NCBI GenBank assembly: GCA_017301975.1
Contig: JAFLEI010000005.1
Coordinates: forward strand, 159,872-223,871
Length of the DNA: 64,000 bases
Source: Verrucomicrobiota bacterium
GTDB lineage: Bacteria; Verrucomicrobiota; Verrucomicrobiia; Verrucomicrobiales; Verrucomicrobiaceae
Direction: 5' to 3'
In this document: one piece after another, positions 18,515-28,200 of the stretch
How the letters are laid out: the number at the start of each line of letters is the position of its first letter
Position numbering within the stretch: the first letter of the stretch is position 1
Notes under the pieces: model-generated
Seen by the model: the letters and a program-made list of their open reading frames with translations, nothing else
The model's database searches: none
What the model was told of the DNA's origin: nothing
Program-made: the position numbers and the translations under genes

Positions 18515-18549
18515 CAAGGATGGTCATCCCCCTGCCAAGGATGCTCATC
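18515..18549. promoter_or_regulatory. 21-bp-phased direct repeat upstream of fucose-isomerase-like gene
   Basis: CAAGGATGGTCATC (18515-18528) and CAAGGATGCTCATC (18536-18549) differ at one base and start 21 bp apart, exactly two helical turns. Each contains a near-palindromic GGATG-NN-CATC core. They lie 50-84 bp upstream of the start at 18599. Direct repeats spaced by 21 bp are typical of AraC-type half sites; the regulator is not identified here. Confidence 0.5.
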
Positions 18550-18598
18550 TGACTCCGTTTGTCAGTTATGCTGGTGATCTGCAAGTCTCCTTGCTAAG

Positions 18599-20212
18599 AT
18601 GTGGTTTATGCCATCCAAATCCAAAATCGTTCAGCTCGTGGCCAGCGGTGACCTGCGCCTTTCTGCCAATCAAACCTGCTGGGCGGCCCAGGCGGCCATG
18701 GAAGAGGCACTGGGCGCAGCATTGAAAGCGGAGGGTTGGGAGGTCAAACGTGCGCATGCGCTGGACACGTCAAAGAAGCACGGTTTCATCGATTCGCAGC
18801 GGATGGGCATCGAGGTGTTTCGCGGCATCGACCCCGAGGCGCCGCTGATCGTGGCGGAGGCGGTGTGGCAATATTCCCACCACGTGCTCGCAGGTCTGAC
18901 CACACATCGCGGCCCGATTTTGACCGTGGCAAACTGGAGCGGCCAGTGGCCCGGGCTGGTCGGCATGCTCAATCTCAACGGCTCCCTCACCAAGGCGGGC
19001 GTCAAATACTCCACCCTCTGGAGCGAGGACTTCACTGACACGTTTTTCAAAACGAAGCTGAAGCAGTGGCTCAAGTCTGGCAGCATCACCCACGATCTCA
19101 GCCATGTGCAGAAGCTGGAAAAAGCAAAAGTTCCCGCCAAATCAACCGCCCTCGGCAAGGAGCTCGCGGCCACCCTGCGCGCAGACAAGGCGATCATGGG
19201 CATCTTTGATGAAGGCTGCATGGGCATGTTCAATGCCATCATTCCCGACCATGCGCTGCACGCCTGCGGCGTGTTCAAGGAGCGCCTCAGCCAGTCTGCG
19301 CTGTACCATGAGGCCATGCAGGTCAGCGATTCGGATGCCCTGGCCATCCACACCTGGGTGGTGAAACACGGCATGACCTTCCAGCTCGGCGACGACCACG
19401 CCACGCAGCTCACGCGCGATCAGGTGCGGCTCCAGTGCAAGATGTATGCTGCCGCGGTGCGCATCGCGGATGACTTCGGCTGCGACGCCATCGGCATCCA
19501 GTATCAGCAGGGCTTGAAGGACCTGCTCCCCGCCAGCGACCTCGTCGAAGGCATGCTCAACAACTCCGACCGCCCGCCGGTAAAATCGCGCGACCGCAAA
19601 CGCACCCTGCTGGAAGGCCAGCCGCTGCTGCATTTCAATGAAGTGGACGAATGCGCCGGTCTCGACGGCATGCTGACGCAGAGGGTGCACCGCGCTCTTC
19701 AGCAGCCCATTGAAACCACCCTGCACGACATCCGCTGGGGCGAAAAATTCGGCAAGGACTACGTCTGGGTCTTCCTCATCAGCGGCGCCGCTCCTCCAGC
19801 CCATTTCGCCGAAGGCTGGAAAAGTGCCGAAGGCTTCCGCCAGCCAGCGATGTACTTTCCAAACGGTGGCTCCACCCTCCGCGGCATCTCAAAGCCCGGC
19901 GAGATCGTCTGGTCACGCATCTATGTGCAGGATGAAGCCCTGCACATGGACATCGGCCGCGGCTGCGTGGTCGATCTCCCGCGCGAGGAAACTGAGCGCC
20001 GCTGGCAGCTCACCACCCCGCAGTGGCCGATCATGAGCGCCGTCACCTATGGCGTCAGCCGCGACCAGCTCATGGCCAAGCATCAGGCCAATCACGTCCA
20101 GGTCGCCTATGCCAATGACGCCAAGGCGGCGGATGACTGCATGTTCGCCAAGGCCGCCATGGCCCGCGCCCTCGGCATGCAGGTGAATGTCTGCGGCACC
20201 CTGTCGCGTTGA
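18599..20212 (+). CDS. L-fucose isomerase-like protein
   Basis: A 537-aa cytoplasmic protein. Its C-terminus ([40 protein letters not shown]) aligns by eye with the end of E. coli FucI (MANWGANHGVLTIGHVGAD), placing H499 at the metal-binding histidine. [14 protein letters not shown] with E348 corresponds to the FucI ATENDSLNGVAML glutamate region, and [14 protein letters not shown] to the segment before it. FucI converts L-fucose to L-fuculose, with Mn2+. This protein is only distantly similar and may act on another deoxy sugar or pentose. It stands between a secreted glycosidase and a secreted FG-GAP protein, which fits monosaccharide use after extracellular breakdown (inference). A start at 18608 is also possible. 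Confidence 0.7.
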   Translation: MWFMPSKSKIVQLVASGDLRLSANQTCWAAQAAMEEALGAALKAEGWEVKRAHALDTSKKHGFIDSQRMGIEVFRGIDPEAPLIVAEAVWQYSHHVLAGLTTHRGPILTVANWSGQWPGLVGMLNLNGSLTKAGVKYSTLWSEDFTDTFFKTKLKQWLKSGSITHDLSHVQKLEKAKVPAKSTALGKELAATLRADKAIMGIFDEGCMGMFNAIIPDHALHACGVFKERLSQSALYHEAMQVSDSDALAIHTWVVKHGMTFQLGDDHATQLTRDQVRLQCKMYAAAVRIADDFGCDAIGIQYQQGLKDLLPASDLVEGMLNNSDRPPVKSRDRKRTLLEGQPLLHFNEVDECAGLDGMLTQRVHRALQQPIETTLHDIRWGEKFGKDYVWVFLISGAAPPAHFAEGWKSAEGFRQPAMYFPNGGSTLRGISKPGEIVWSRIYVQDEALHMDIGRGCVVDLPREETERRWQLTTPQWPIMSAVTYGVSRDQLMAKHQANHVQVAYANDAKAADDCMFAKAAMARALGMQVNVCGTLSR

Positions 20213-20227
20213 TTGTTTTTTCCAACC

Positions 20228-22222
20228 ATGAAGTTCCTCCAACCCCTCCTGCTCGCCTGTCTCTGCGGTCAAGCCTTCGCCGCCGATGGCCTCACGCCGC
20301 TCAAGTACAACAACCCCGGACTCGTGGTCGATCTGGGTGTGGGATTGTGGGCCTGGCCGCTCCCGATGGACTTCGATGGCGATGGCGACCTCGACCTCGT
20401 CGTCAACTGCCCCGACAAGCCCTACAACGGTGTCTATTTCTTCGAGAACGCCACCGGCGACACGTCGAAAAACAAGATGCCCGTGTTCAAGCCCGCCAAA
20501 CGCATCAGCGCAGGAAAATCAAACGTGCAGGTCAGCTACGTGGACGGCCAGCCCCAGGTCCTCTCGCCCGGCCGCGCATACCCCGACTTCCTCAAAACCG
20601 GCCTGGAGCATGAGCAAAAGCTGCCCGTAAACGCCAAGGTCCATCCCAACAAAATCCGCGCCGACATGTGGCGCATGGTGGATTTCGATGGCGACGGCAA
20701 CAACGACCTCATCGTCGGCGTCGGCGACTGGACCGAGTACGGCTGGGACAATGCCTACACCGAAAACGGCCGTTGGATGAACGGCCCCCTGCGCGGCTAC
20801 GTCTATCTGCTCCGCAACACCGGCACGAACGACAAGCCGGCCTACGACAAGCCGAAGAAAGTCATGGCCACCGACCGCCCCGTCGAAACCTTCGGCTGGC
20901 CCTCGCCAAACTTCGCGGATTTTGATGGCGACGGCGACCTCGACCTGCTCTGCGGCGAGTTCCTCGACGGCTTCACCTATTTCCAAAACACCGGCACACG
21001 CAACAAGCCCAGCTATGCTCTCGGCGTGCGCCTGAAGGCCGACGCCGGCCGCTACCTCACCATGGATCTGGAGATGATCACGCCCACCGCCATCGACTGG
21101 GATAAGGACGGCGATCTCGATCTCATCTGTGGCGACGAAGACGGCCGTGTGGCCTTCATCGAAAACACCGGCAAGTTCGACAACAAGGCCCCCGTCTATG
21201 CCGAGCCGCGCTACTTCCAGCAGGAGGCCGATCAGGTGAAATTCGGCGCGCTCGCCACGCCTGTCGGCTTCGACTGGGACGGCGATGGCGACACGGATAT
21301 CATCTGCGGCAACACCGCAGGCTACGTCGCTTTTATCGAAAACCTCAGCGGCAAAGGCGTCGAGCAGCCAAAATGGGCCGCCCCCGTGCGCCTCGAAGCC
21401 GCAGGCAAAGTCATCCGCCCCATGGCCGGTCCCAACGGCTCCATTCAAGGTCCCTGCGAAGCCAAATGGGGCTACACCACCCAGACCGTGGCCGACTGGG
21501 ACGGAGACGGCCTTCCCGACCTCCTGCTGAATTCCATCCTCGGCAAAGTCGTGTGGTACAAAAACTTCGGCACACGTCAAAAGCCGAAGCTCGCCGCCGC
21601 ACAGCCCATCGAGGTCGAGTGGAACGGCCCGCAGCCGCCCCTTGCTTACGGCTGGCTTCGCCCGGAAGGAAAAGCTCTCCTCACCCAGTGGCGCACCACC
21701 CCCGTCGCTGTCGATTGGAACAAGGACGGCCTCACCGATCTCGTCATGCTCGATCAGGAAGGCTACCTCGCCTTCTTTGAGCGCGCCAAACAGAACGGCA
21801 AACTCATCCTCAAACATCCCCACCGCGTACTCTGCGCCGCACCGGAAACCCAGGCTCCCGCCACAGCCACCTCGGCTCTCAAAGTCAAAACGCCCGTCGC
21901 CATGAAACCCGGCGAACCTCTGCGCCTCAATTCCGGCATCGCAGGCAAAAGCGGCCGCCGCAAGATCTGCATCATGGACTGGGACCAGGACGGCAAGCTC
22001 GACATCCTGCTCAACTCCGCCAACGCCAACTTCATCCGCCAGACCTCCAGCGCCGATGGCAAATGGTTCTTCGCTGACATGGGTCTCCTCATCGATGCCA
22101 ACATCGAAGGTCACGACGTGAGCCCCACCACGGTGGATTTCAACGCCGACGGCCTGCCGGATTTCGTCGGAGGTGCCGAAGACGGCCATCTGTATTACCT
22201 CAAGAATCCAAAAACAAAATAG
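20228..22222 (+). CDS. Secreted FG-GAP/VCBS-type repeat protein
   Basis: A 664-aa exported protein with a Sec signal (MKFLQPLLLACLCGQAFA). Nine calcium-binding DxDxDGxxD blades are visible: DFDGDGDLDLV, DFDGDGNNDLI, DFDGDGDLDLL, DWDKDGDLDLI, DWDGDGDTDII, DWDGDGLPDLL, DWNKDGLTDLV, DWDQDGKLDIL and DFNADGLPDFV. This pattern is that of FG-GAP/VCBS beta-propellers (integrin-alpha-like), used in binding of glycans or proteins outside the cell. No catalytic domain is seen. ATG 20228 starts the signal peptide; it lies 15 bp after the isomerase-like gene, so the two probably share a transcript. Its ligand is unknown. Confidence 0.88.
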   Translation: MKFLQPLLLACLCGQAFAADGLTPLKYNNPGLVVDLGVGLWAWPLPMDFDGDGDLDLVVNCPDKPYNGVYFFENATGDTSKNKMPVFKPAKRISAGKSNVQVSYVDGQPQVLSPGRAYPDFLKTGLEHEQKLPVNAKVHPNKIRADMWRMVDFDGDGNNDLIVGVGDWTEYGWDNAYTENGRWMNGPLRGYVYLLRNTGTNDKPAYDKPKKVMATDRPVETFGWPSPNFADFDGDGDLDLLCGEFLDGFTYFQNTGTRNKPSYALGVRLKADAGRYLTMDLEMITPTAIDWDKDGDLDLICGDEDGRVAFIENTGKFDNKAPVYAEPRYFQQEADQVKFGALATPVGFDWDGDGDTDIICGNTAGYVAFIENLSGKGVEQPKWAAPVRLEAAGKVIRPMAGPNGSIQGPCEAKWGYTTQTVADWDGDGLPDLLLNSILGKVVWYKNFGTRQKPKLAAAQPIEVEWNGPQPPLAYGWLRPEGKALLTQWRTTPVAVDWNKDGLTDLVMLDQEGYLAFFERAKQNGKLILKHPHRVLCAAPETQAPATATSALKVKTPVAMKPGEPLRLNSGIAGKSGRRKICIMDWDQDGKLDILLNSANANFIRQTSSADGKWFFADMGLLIDANIEGHDVSPTTVDFNADGLPDFVGGAEDGHLYYLKNPKTK

Positions 22223-22275
22223 TCCCGGGATGACTTTCCTCATGCGCTGGGCGGAGCGCTGAGTAGTGACGAGGC

Positions 22276-23028
22276 ATGACCCTCCTCGAACTCCTCACCC
22301 TCAGCGTTGCAGGCTGCACCGCCGGTGCGATCAATGCGATTGCGGGTGGCGGCACCTTGCTGACGTTTCCGGTGCTGCTCATGTTCGGCACGCCGCCGGT
22401 GCTTGCAAATGCCACCAGCACCGTCGGGCTGGTGATCGGCACGGCAGGCAGCATCGTGGGGTTCCGCGGGCGTTTGAAGGCGATCCGCTCGCGACTGCTG
22501 CAGTTCATCCCCATCTGTCTCATCGGCGCGGCCATCGGGAGCTGGTTGCTCACTCAAACCAGCGACGATCAGTTTTCGAAGCTCATTCCTTTCCTCGTGC
22601 TCTTCGCCACGGTGCTGTTTTTTCTTCAGGGCTTCCTGCGCAAATCAGCCTCGGAGGCGAAATCCAAGGCCCTCTGGTTTTCTCTCGCGTTGCAGTTGCC
22701 GGTCGCGATCTACGGCGCGTTTTTCGGCGCAGGCATTGGCATCCTGATGCTCGCCTCCTTCGGCTTCATGGGCATGACCGACATCCACGAGATGAACGCC
22801 CTCAAGAACGTTCTGGGCTCCCTCATCAACGTCATTGCCGCCGTTTGGTTCATCGCCGTAGGCATGGTCAACTGGCCGCAGGCATTGGCGCTCACGGCGG
22901 GCGCGCTGATCGGCTACTACCTCGGCGCGCATTTCTCCCAGCGCATCTCCCCCCAGAGGGTGAGGCATCTGATCACCGCCATCGGGCTGGTCATTTCCGC
23001 CCTCATGTTCTGGAAGCAGTTTGGATGA
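22276..23028 (+). CDS. TauE/SafE (TSUP) family sulfite or organosulfur permease
   Basis: A 250-aa inner membrane protein with about 8 hydrophobic helices. The family signature GCTAGAINAIAGGGTLLTFPVLLMFGTPPVLANATSTVGL occupies residues 14-55, with the internal second half FFGAGIGILMLASFGFMGMTDIHEMNALKNVLGSLIN. TSUP proteins move sulfite, sulfoacetate, taurine or similar anions. The window encodes two sulfatases, so sulfate or sulfite export is an attractive but unproven role. It stands between the FG-GAP gene and a small lipoprotein, with a 53-bp gap upstream. Confidence 0.92.
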   Translation: MTLLELLTLSVAGCTAGAINAIAGGGTLLTFPVLLMFGTPPVLANATSTVGLVIGTAGSIVGFRGRLKAIRSRLLQFIPICLIGAAIGSWLLTQTSDDQFSKLIPFLVLFATVLFFLQGFLRKSASEAKSKALWFSLALQLPVAIYGAFFGAGIGILMLASFGFMGMTDIHEMNALKNVLGSLINVIAAVWFIAVGMVNWPQALALTAGALIGYYLGAHFSQRISPQRVRHLITAIGLVISALMFWKQFG

Positions 23029-23067
23029 CAAGCGCGAGCCGGGGGAGGGATGCGTTTCATAGCATAT

Positions 23068-23262
23068 ATGAAAACCAGCGCCATGCTCACTTCTGTTCTG
23101 TGCTTCATGACATCCGGATGTTCCTTGGTGACCGTGCCCGTTAAAACGGCGGGCAGCATCGTGACAACTTCGGTGAAAACGACCGGCAAGGTGGTCGCAG
23201 CTCCCTTCGAAGCTGTTGGCGGCCATGGCAAAGAGAACAAAGAAGCAAAAAAGAAGGAGTGA
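23068..23262 (+). CDS. Small lipoprotein (64 aa, DUF6726-like pattern)
   Basis: A very short exported protein: signal MKTSAMLTSVLCFMTSG followed by Cys18, a plausible lipobox. The mature part is a short repeat of VPVKTAGSIVTTSVKTTGKVV, predicted to be amphipathic, then a Lys/Glu-rich tail. Many Gram-negative genomes carry comparable small lipoproteins with VKTxGxVVxxPVK repeats; their role is unknown. The ATG at 23068 is chosen because it starts the signal; 23050 would add six residues. It follows the TauE/SafE gene by 39 bp and converges on the oxidoreductase gene. The family label is tentative. Confidence 0.6.
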   Translation: MKTSAMLTSVLCFMTSGCSLVTVPVKTAGSIVTTSVKTTGKVVAAPFEAVGGHGKENKEAKKKE

Positions 23263-23364
23263 GCGGAACGAAACCAAAGAGCAGGGAACATTGAAACAGT
23301 TTCTGTAAAAATGTCCGGGGACTCTTCACTCCTGATCTTTGGCGTTGTTTGCTGACGAACCAGT

Positions 23365-24729
23365 TTACACCATCTGCCACGGTCCGCGCATGGGCCGCGT
23401 CAGCATCGCGGAGGCCTCCGCATCGTCGAGAATCTGCTCCTTCTTGGGATCCCAGCGCAGCTTGAAACGCTTCAGCCGCAACGCGATATTGGCCAGATGT
23501 GCGATGGTGATGCTGCGGTGTGCGTACTCGATCGGCGCGGCGGGCTTCACCCCATCCTGAATGGCGTCGATGAAATTGCGGAAGTGGTCCTTGCTCTCGT
23601 AGAGGCGAACATCGCTTTCCGCCAGCGGCTTGCGCAAGGCATCGGGCTTGATCTCCAGCTTTCCCCGCGTGCAGAGCACGCTGCCGCTTTCTCCTTCAAA
23701 GGAAATGCCAGAGCCAAAGTCCTGCTTGTCCGCCACCCTGACCGTGGTGCCGTCTTCGTAGCAATAGGCAAAAGAAAACGTCGGCGGCGTGGTATACAGT
23801 CCTCCCTGTGTGGGCCACGTCGCCTTGAGATCAAAGAACTCGTTCGGCCCGCTCTCATCCTGTCCCAGCGCCCATTGCACGATGTCGAGATGGTGTGCTC
23901 CGAAGTCCGTGATGTTGCCGCCGGAATAGTCGTACATCCAGCGCCAGTTCGAGTGCAGTCGTGCCGGACAAAAGGGGGCGTCAGGCGCAGGGCCCAGCCA
24001 GAAATCGTAATTCAAGCCCTCCGGCACGGGCGCAGGCGCCGTTTGCGCCGCACAGCCGTTGTTGTCCCGGTTGTCGCTTGCCAGGCCGACGCGGATCTGT
24101 TTCAGCTTTCCGATCCTGCCATTGCGCACATACTCGCAGGCCATGCGAAAGTGAATGTCGCTGCGCTGCTGGCTTCCTGTCTGCCACACGACCTTGCTGT
24201 CACGCACCACATCGCTCATGAAGCGGCCTTGGGTCACCGTAAGGCTCAACGGTTTTTCGCAGTAGATGTTTTTTCCGGCCCGTGCCGCCGCCACGGCCAT
24301 CAGCGCGTGCCAGTGATCCGGCGTGGCGATCTGCACCGCATCCACATCACCACGTGCGAGTACCTCGCGGAAATCCTCATGCGTGGCGCAGCCCTGCGTG
24401 CCGTAGGTGTTGTCCACCAGCCGCCGCGCAGGCTCCCGCCCGAATGTTCCCGCCTTTTTAATGAGGCCCTTGTTGTAGCGGTCGGATTCGCGCTCCACAT
24501 CACACACCGCGATGACCTGCACACGTTCGTCCTGCAGGAAATTCTTCACCACATCCGTCCCTCTTCCCCCGCAGCCGATCAGCGCCAGCGTGGTGCGATT
24601 TGAAGGTGCGACCATGCCATTTTTTCCCAAGGCGGAAGCAGGAATGAAGGTGGGAAAGCCCAGAACAGTGCCGAGGGCGGAGCAATGTCTCAGGAACTGT
24701 CGGCGGGTGGGAACGTCTGGGGTTGGCAT
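23365..24729 (-). CDS. Secreted Gfo/Idh/MocA family oxidoreductase
   Basis: A 454-aa protein with a Tat-type signal (TRRQFLRHCSALGTVLGFPTF, about residues 8-32). A Rossmann domain follows, with LALIGCGGRGTDVVKNFL for NAD(P) binding, ATPDHWHALMAVAAARAGKNIYCEKPL (the EKP motif carrying the catalytic lysine), and a C-terminal substrate domain with the FGAHHLDIVQWALG segment typical of exported members. These enzymes act on sugars or inositols, and in this phylum exported versions often occur next to DUF1080 proteins and sulfatases. It is a single minus-strand gene, with the frameshifted remnant upstream. The cofactor would have to be carried with the folded protein through Tat, as in glucose-fructose oxidoreductase. 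Confidence 0.9.
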   Translation of the reverse strand: MPTPDVPTRRQFLRHCSALGTVLGFPTFIPASALGKNGMVAPSNRTTLALIGCGGRGTDVVKNFLQDERVQVIAVCDVERESDRYNKGLIKKAGTFGREPARRLVDNTYGTQGCATHEDFREVLARGDVDAVQIATPDHWHALMAVAAARAGKNIYCEKPLSLTVTQGRFMSDVVRDSKVVWQTGSQQRSDIHFRMACEYVRNGRIGKLKQIRVGLASDNRDNNGCAAQTAPAPVPEGLNYDFWLGPAPDAPFCPARLHSNWRWMYDYSGGNITDFGAHHLDIVQWALGQDESGPNEFFDLKATWPTQGGLYTTPPTFSFAYCYEDGTTVRVADKQDFGSGISFEGESGSVLCTRGKLEIKPDALRKPLAESDVRLYESKDHFRNFIDAIQDGVKPAAPIEYAHRSITIAHLANIALRLKRFKLRWDPKKEQILDDAEASAMLTRPMRGPWQMV

Positions 24730-24802
24730 GACGTTATTTCAAACGCGGATTCAAAGGCGGTCCTTCAGGGCAAGTGTGAACTGGTAACGTGTTCAGACTT
24801 AA

Positions 24803-25117
24803 ATGGTAGATGGTGGCAACGGCAAAGGTTCGGCACGCATTGAAACTTCCGGCAGCACCAAAATCGCAAGCGTGGCCGGGTCTGCGACGGCAACAGTGGA
24901 CACCTCGGAAATCGTGCTGCACAAGCAGGAGCTGGCGGGAGGATTCTATTTCACCAATGGGAAGACGCGATCCAGTCTGACGGCATGGGCGGCTTTGCCC
25001 TGCGCATCTTTGACCGCAAGGGCCGGGAGGTGTACAAGTGGGCGACCAAGGAGGATCTTCTGGTGGCAGCCGTGGGCAAGAGGTTCCAACTCCGAATCCA
25101 GCCCGGGTTCGAAATAG
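24803..25117 (+). pseudogene. Frameshifted gene remnant, unrecognised family
   Basis: This is the main content of a 497-bp stretch without an intact gene (24730-25226). From 24803 one frame reads like protein to about 24960 (...TSEIVLHKQELAGGFYFTNG). The sense then continues in another frame from 24961 (EDAIQSDGMGGFALRIFDRKGR, then EVYKWATKEDLLVAAVGKRFQL). One lost base near 24960 would join them. The second frame shows no natural end before the mfd region; the first ends in a stop at 25117. I do not recognise the family. A sequencing error or a real decayed gene are both possible; the frame change was found by reading both frames. Confidence 0.4.
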
Positions 25118-25160
25118 TTTGCTGGCGTCCACGATTTGGAGCGCTACGTAATTCCTTGGC

Positions 25161-25192
25161 CGCGCCGGCACCAAACCGGCGCGCTTTGCTTT
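25161..25192 (+). terminator. Possible terminator between the remnant and mfd
   Basis: An 8-bp GC-only stem (CGCGCCGG at 25161-25168, CCGGCGCG at 25176-25183) with a CACCAAA loop is followed by CTTTGCTTT. The T tract is interrupted, so efficiency is uncertain. It ends just before the TTG at 25191, which argues for the mfd start lying further downstream. Confidence 0.5.
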
Positions 25193-25226
25193 GGACTCTG
25201 ATAGACGCGTTACCAAACCTCGCGGC

Positions 25227-28200
25227 GTGAAAAAGGCTGCGAACCGCCAACCTCCACCCCCGTCCGGGCGTGCGCGGGGGGATGCGCTCGGTCTGGTGGA
25301 TTTGACGCTGAAGTCAGCGGCGTTTCAGCAGAAGCTGAAGAAGGCTCCGTTGTTGCTCGATCACGTCACCCCGCAGGCCTTTGGCTTTGCGGCGGCGCTC
25401 ATGGTCCGGCATGCGGAGAAGGTCCTGCCTGGACGTCGCGTTTGGATTTTGTGCGCGGACGTGAAGACGCAGGATCACGTGCATGCGGAACTCGGCGTGT
25501 GGCAGTGTCCTGCACTCTATTTCCCGCGTCTCGGGCAGCTGGTGAACGATGCCCTGATCGACCCTGAACTGCTGGCGGAGCGCGCTGGCGTGCTTGGCCG
25601 CATGATGGAAGGAGACGCGCCGGTCATGGTGCTGTGCGCGGAAAGTTTGGACGAGCCCGCTCCTGCCCTGGCTGAAATCTCCAGCCAGCGCCGCATGCTC
25701 AGCATCGGCGCGAAGCTGGATGTGGAAGCCCTGCTGCGTGATCTGACCGAGGCAGGCTATGAACGTGTCCCCGTCGTCACCGAGCGTGGTCAGTTCGCCC
25801 GTCGAGGTGGCATCGTGGACTTTTTCTCCTGGCAGGCGGAGGAACCGCTGCGGCTGGAGTTTTTCGATGACGAAATCGAATCGATCCGCGCCTTTGATCT
25901 GCACAATCAGTCTTCCATCAAGCGGCTGGAGAGCGTGGGCGTCATTCTGCAGATGAATGACAACGCCGAAGAAGCCTCGCGGGTGCGGGAGCATCTGCAC
26001 AAGGACGACTTCATTGTCTCCATCGACTGCGAAGCGGAGGCGCATGCACGCATCCTCAGCGGTGCCGCGCCCGTCGAGGGCATGGAGGACTATTCAGCGG
26101 CCATCCACGAAAACCCGCTCGGCGTCTTTGATGCATCCGACTTCGTGCTGCATGAAGCACGGCGTGAGCACTTCGCCCGTCAAATCCGCGAATGGCATGG
26201 TGACGGCTGGCGCACCGTCATTTTCTTCCATAACGAGGCCGAACGTGAACGCTTCGCGGAGCTTCAGAGCGGCCTGCCCGCCTCGCTCGAAACAAAGCTG
26301 GGCCTGCTCTATCGCGGCTTCACCGTGCCCGCCGCCAAACTGGCGGTGCTGACCGGAGCGGAAATTTTCGGCCGTCATCAAAACATCCGCCGCGTGCGCG
26401 GATCGAAACTCGATGAAGCCGAAGTGCTGCGCAAAGCGCGCGATGTCATGCGCGACCTGCGTGAAGGCGACATCGTCGTGCATGCCGAGCACGGCGTGGC
26501 CCGCTTCGGCGGTGTCGAGGTGCGCGATTCAGGCAAGCGCGAAGAGGTGCTCGTGCTCCATTACGCCGAGGGTGCCAAGCTCTTTGTGCCGGTGGCCCAC
26601 ACGCATCTGGTCACGCGCTACGTCGGTGTCGGCGGCAAAGCCCCCGCCCTCAGCAAACTCAGCGAAGCGCGCTGGCAGAAGACGCGCAAGAGCGCGGAGA
26701 AAAGCGTCGAGGACTTCGCCGTGCGCATGCTCAGCGTGGCGGCGGAACGGCAGACGCTGAAGGCGTACTCCCACCAGCCAGACACGAAGTGGCAGGTCGA
26801 GTTCGAGGAATCATTTTTGTACCGCGAAACTCCAGACCAGCTCCGCAGTGTGGAGGAAATCAAGCGCGACATGGAGGCTGAAAAACCCATGGACCGTCTG
26901 CTCTGCGCAGACGTCGGCTTCGGCAAAACGGAGGTCGCCATTCGTGCCGCTTTCAAAGCCGTCATGGGCGGCCGTCAGGTGGCGATCCTCGTCCCCACCA
27001 CCGTGCTCGCACGCCAGCACTGGGAAAACATCCGCCAGCGCATGAGCGAGTTCCCTGTGTCCGTGGAAATGCTCTGCCGCCTCACACCGCCCAATCGTGA
27101 ACGAGAGATCCTGCGGGGCATCACCGAGGGGACGGTGGACATCGTTGTCGGTACGCACCGCGTCATTTCCAAAGATGTGCGCTTCAAAAACCTCGGCCTT
27201 GCGGTGATCGATGAGGAGCAGCGCTTCGGAGTGAAGCACAAGGAGAAATTCAAGGATCTCTTTCGGCTCGTCGATGTGCTCACACTCAGCGCCACGCCGA
27301 TTCCTCGCACCCTCTACCTCGCGTTGATGGGCATGCGTGACATGAGCACCATCGAGACACCGCCGCCGAACAAGCAGGCCGTGCAGACCATGATCTGCCC
27401 CTACGACGAGCGCACGATCAAGCAGGCTGTCGAAGCGGAGATCGAGCGCGGCGGGCAGGTCTTCTTCCTGCACAATCGCGTGATGACCATCGAAAAAGTC
27501 GCGCAGCGCATCCGCGATCTCTGCCCGAAGGCCCGTGTCATCATCGGCCATGGCCAGATGGACAGCGAGCTGCTGGAGGACGTGATGCACACTTTTGTCG
27601 ATGGTGGAGCGGATGTGCTCGTCTGCACCACCATCATTGAAAGCGGGGTCGATATTCCCAATGCCAACACCATCATCATTGATCGCGCAGACCGCTTCGG
27701 CCTCGCTGATTTGTATCAGCTCCGCGGGCGTGTCGGCCGCGGCGGCGTGCAGGCCTATGCCTACCTCCTCCTCCCGCAGGATGCGGTGACCGCAGGCGAT
27801 GCACGCAAGCGCGTGAACGCCATCAAGCAGTACGCCGGCCTCGGCAGCGGCTTCAAAATCGCGCTGCGGGATCTGGAGATTCGCGGCGCGGGCAATCTCC
27901 TCGGCACCGAGCAGAGCGGCCACATCGCCGCCGTCGGGTTTGATCTCTACTGCCAGATGCTCAAGCAAAGCGTCGCCCGCATGCAGGGCCGCCGCGTGGC
28001 GCGCCCGGTCGAAGTCGGCCTGCGCACCGACTTCCTTGTCATGAACGAGGCCATGATGGTCCAGGCCGCCAAAACCGCCACACCAGCCTTTCTGCCTTCC
28101 ACCTTCATCGAAGACCTCAAGCTCCGCATCACCGCCTACCGCCAGGTGGGCGAAATCATGACGCGCAAAGAGCTCGAAGAGCTGGAATCGCAGTGGCGCG

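Noticed and set aside
20519..22243. 574-aa minus-strand open frame opposite the FG-GAP gene
   Set aside because: The + strand carries nine calcium-binding repeats; the antisense frame reflects their codons.
22266..23144. 292-aa alternative + frame over the TauE/SafE gene
   Set aside because: His/Arg-rich without membrane segments; the overlapping frame is a clear permease.
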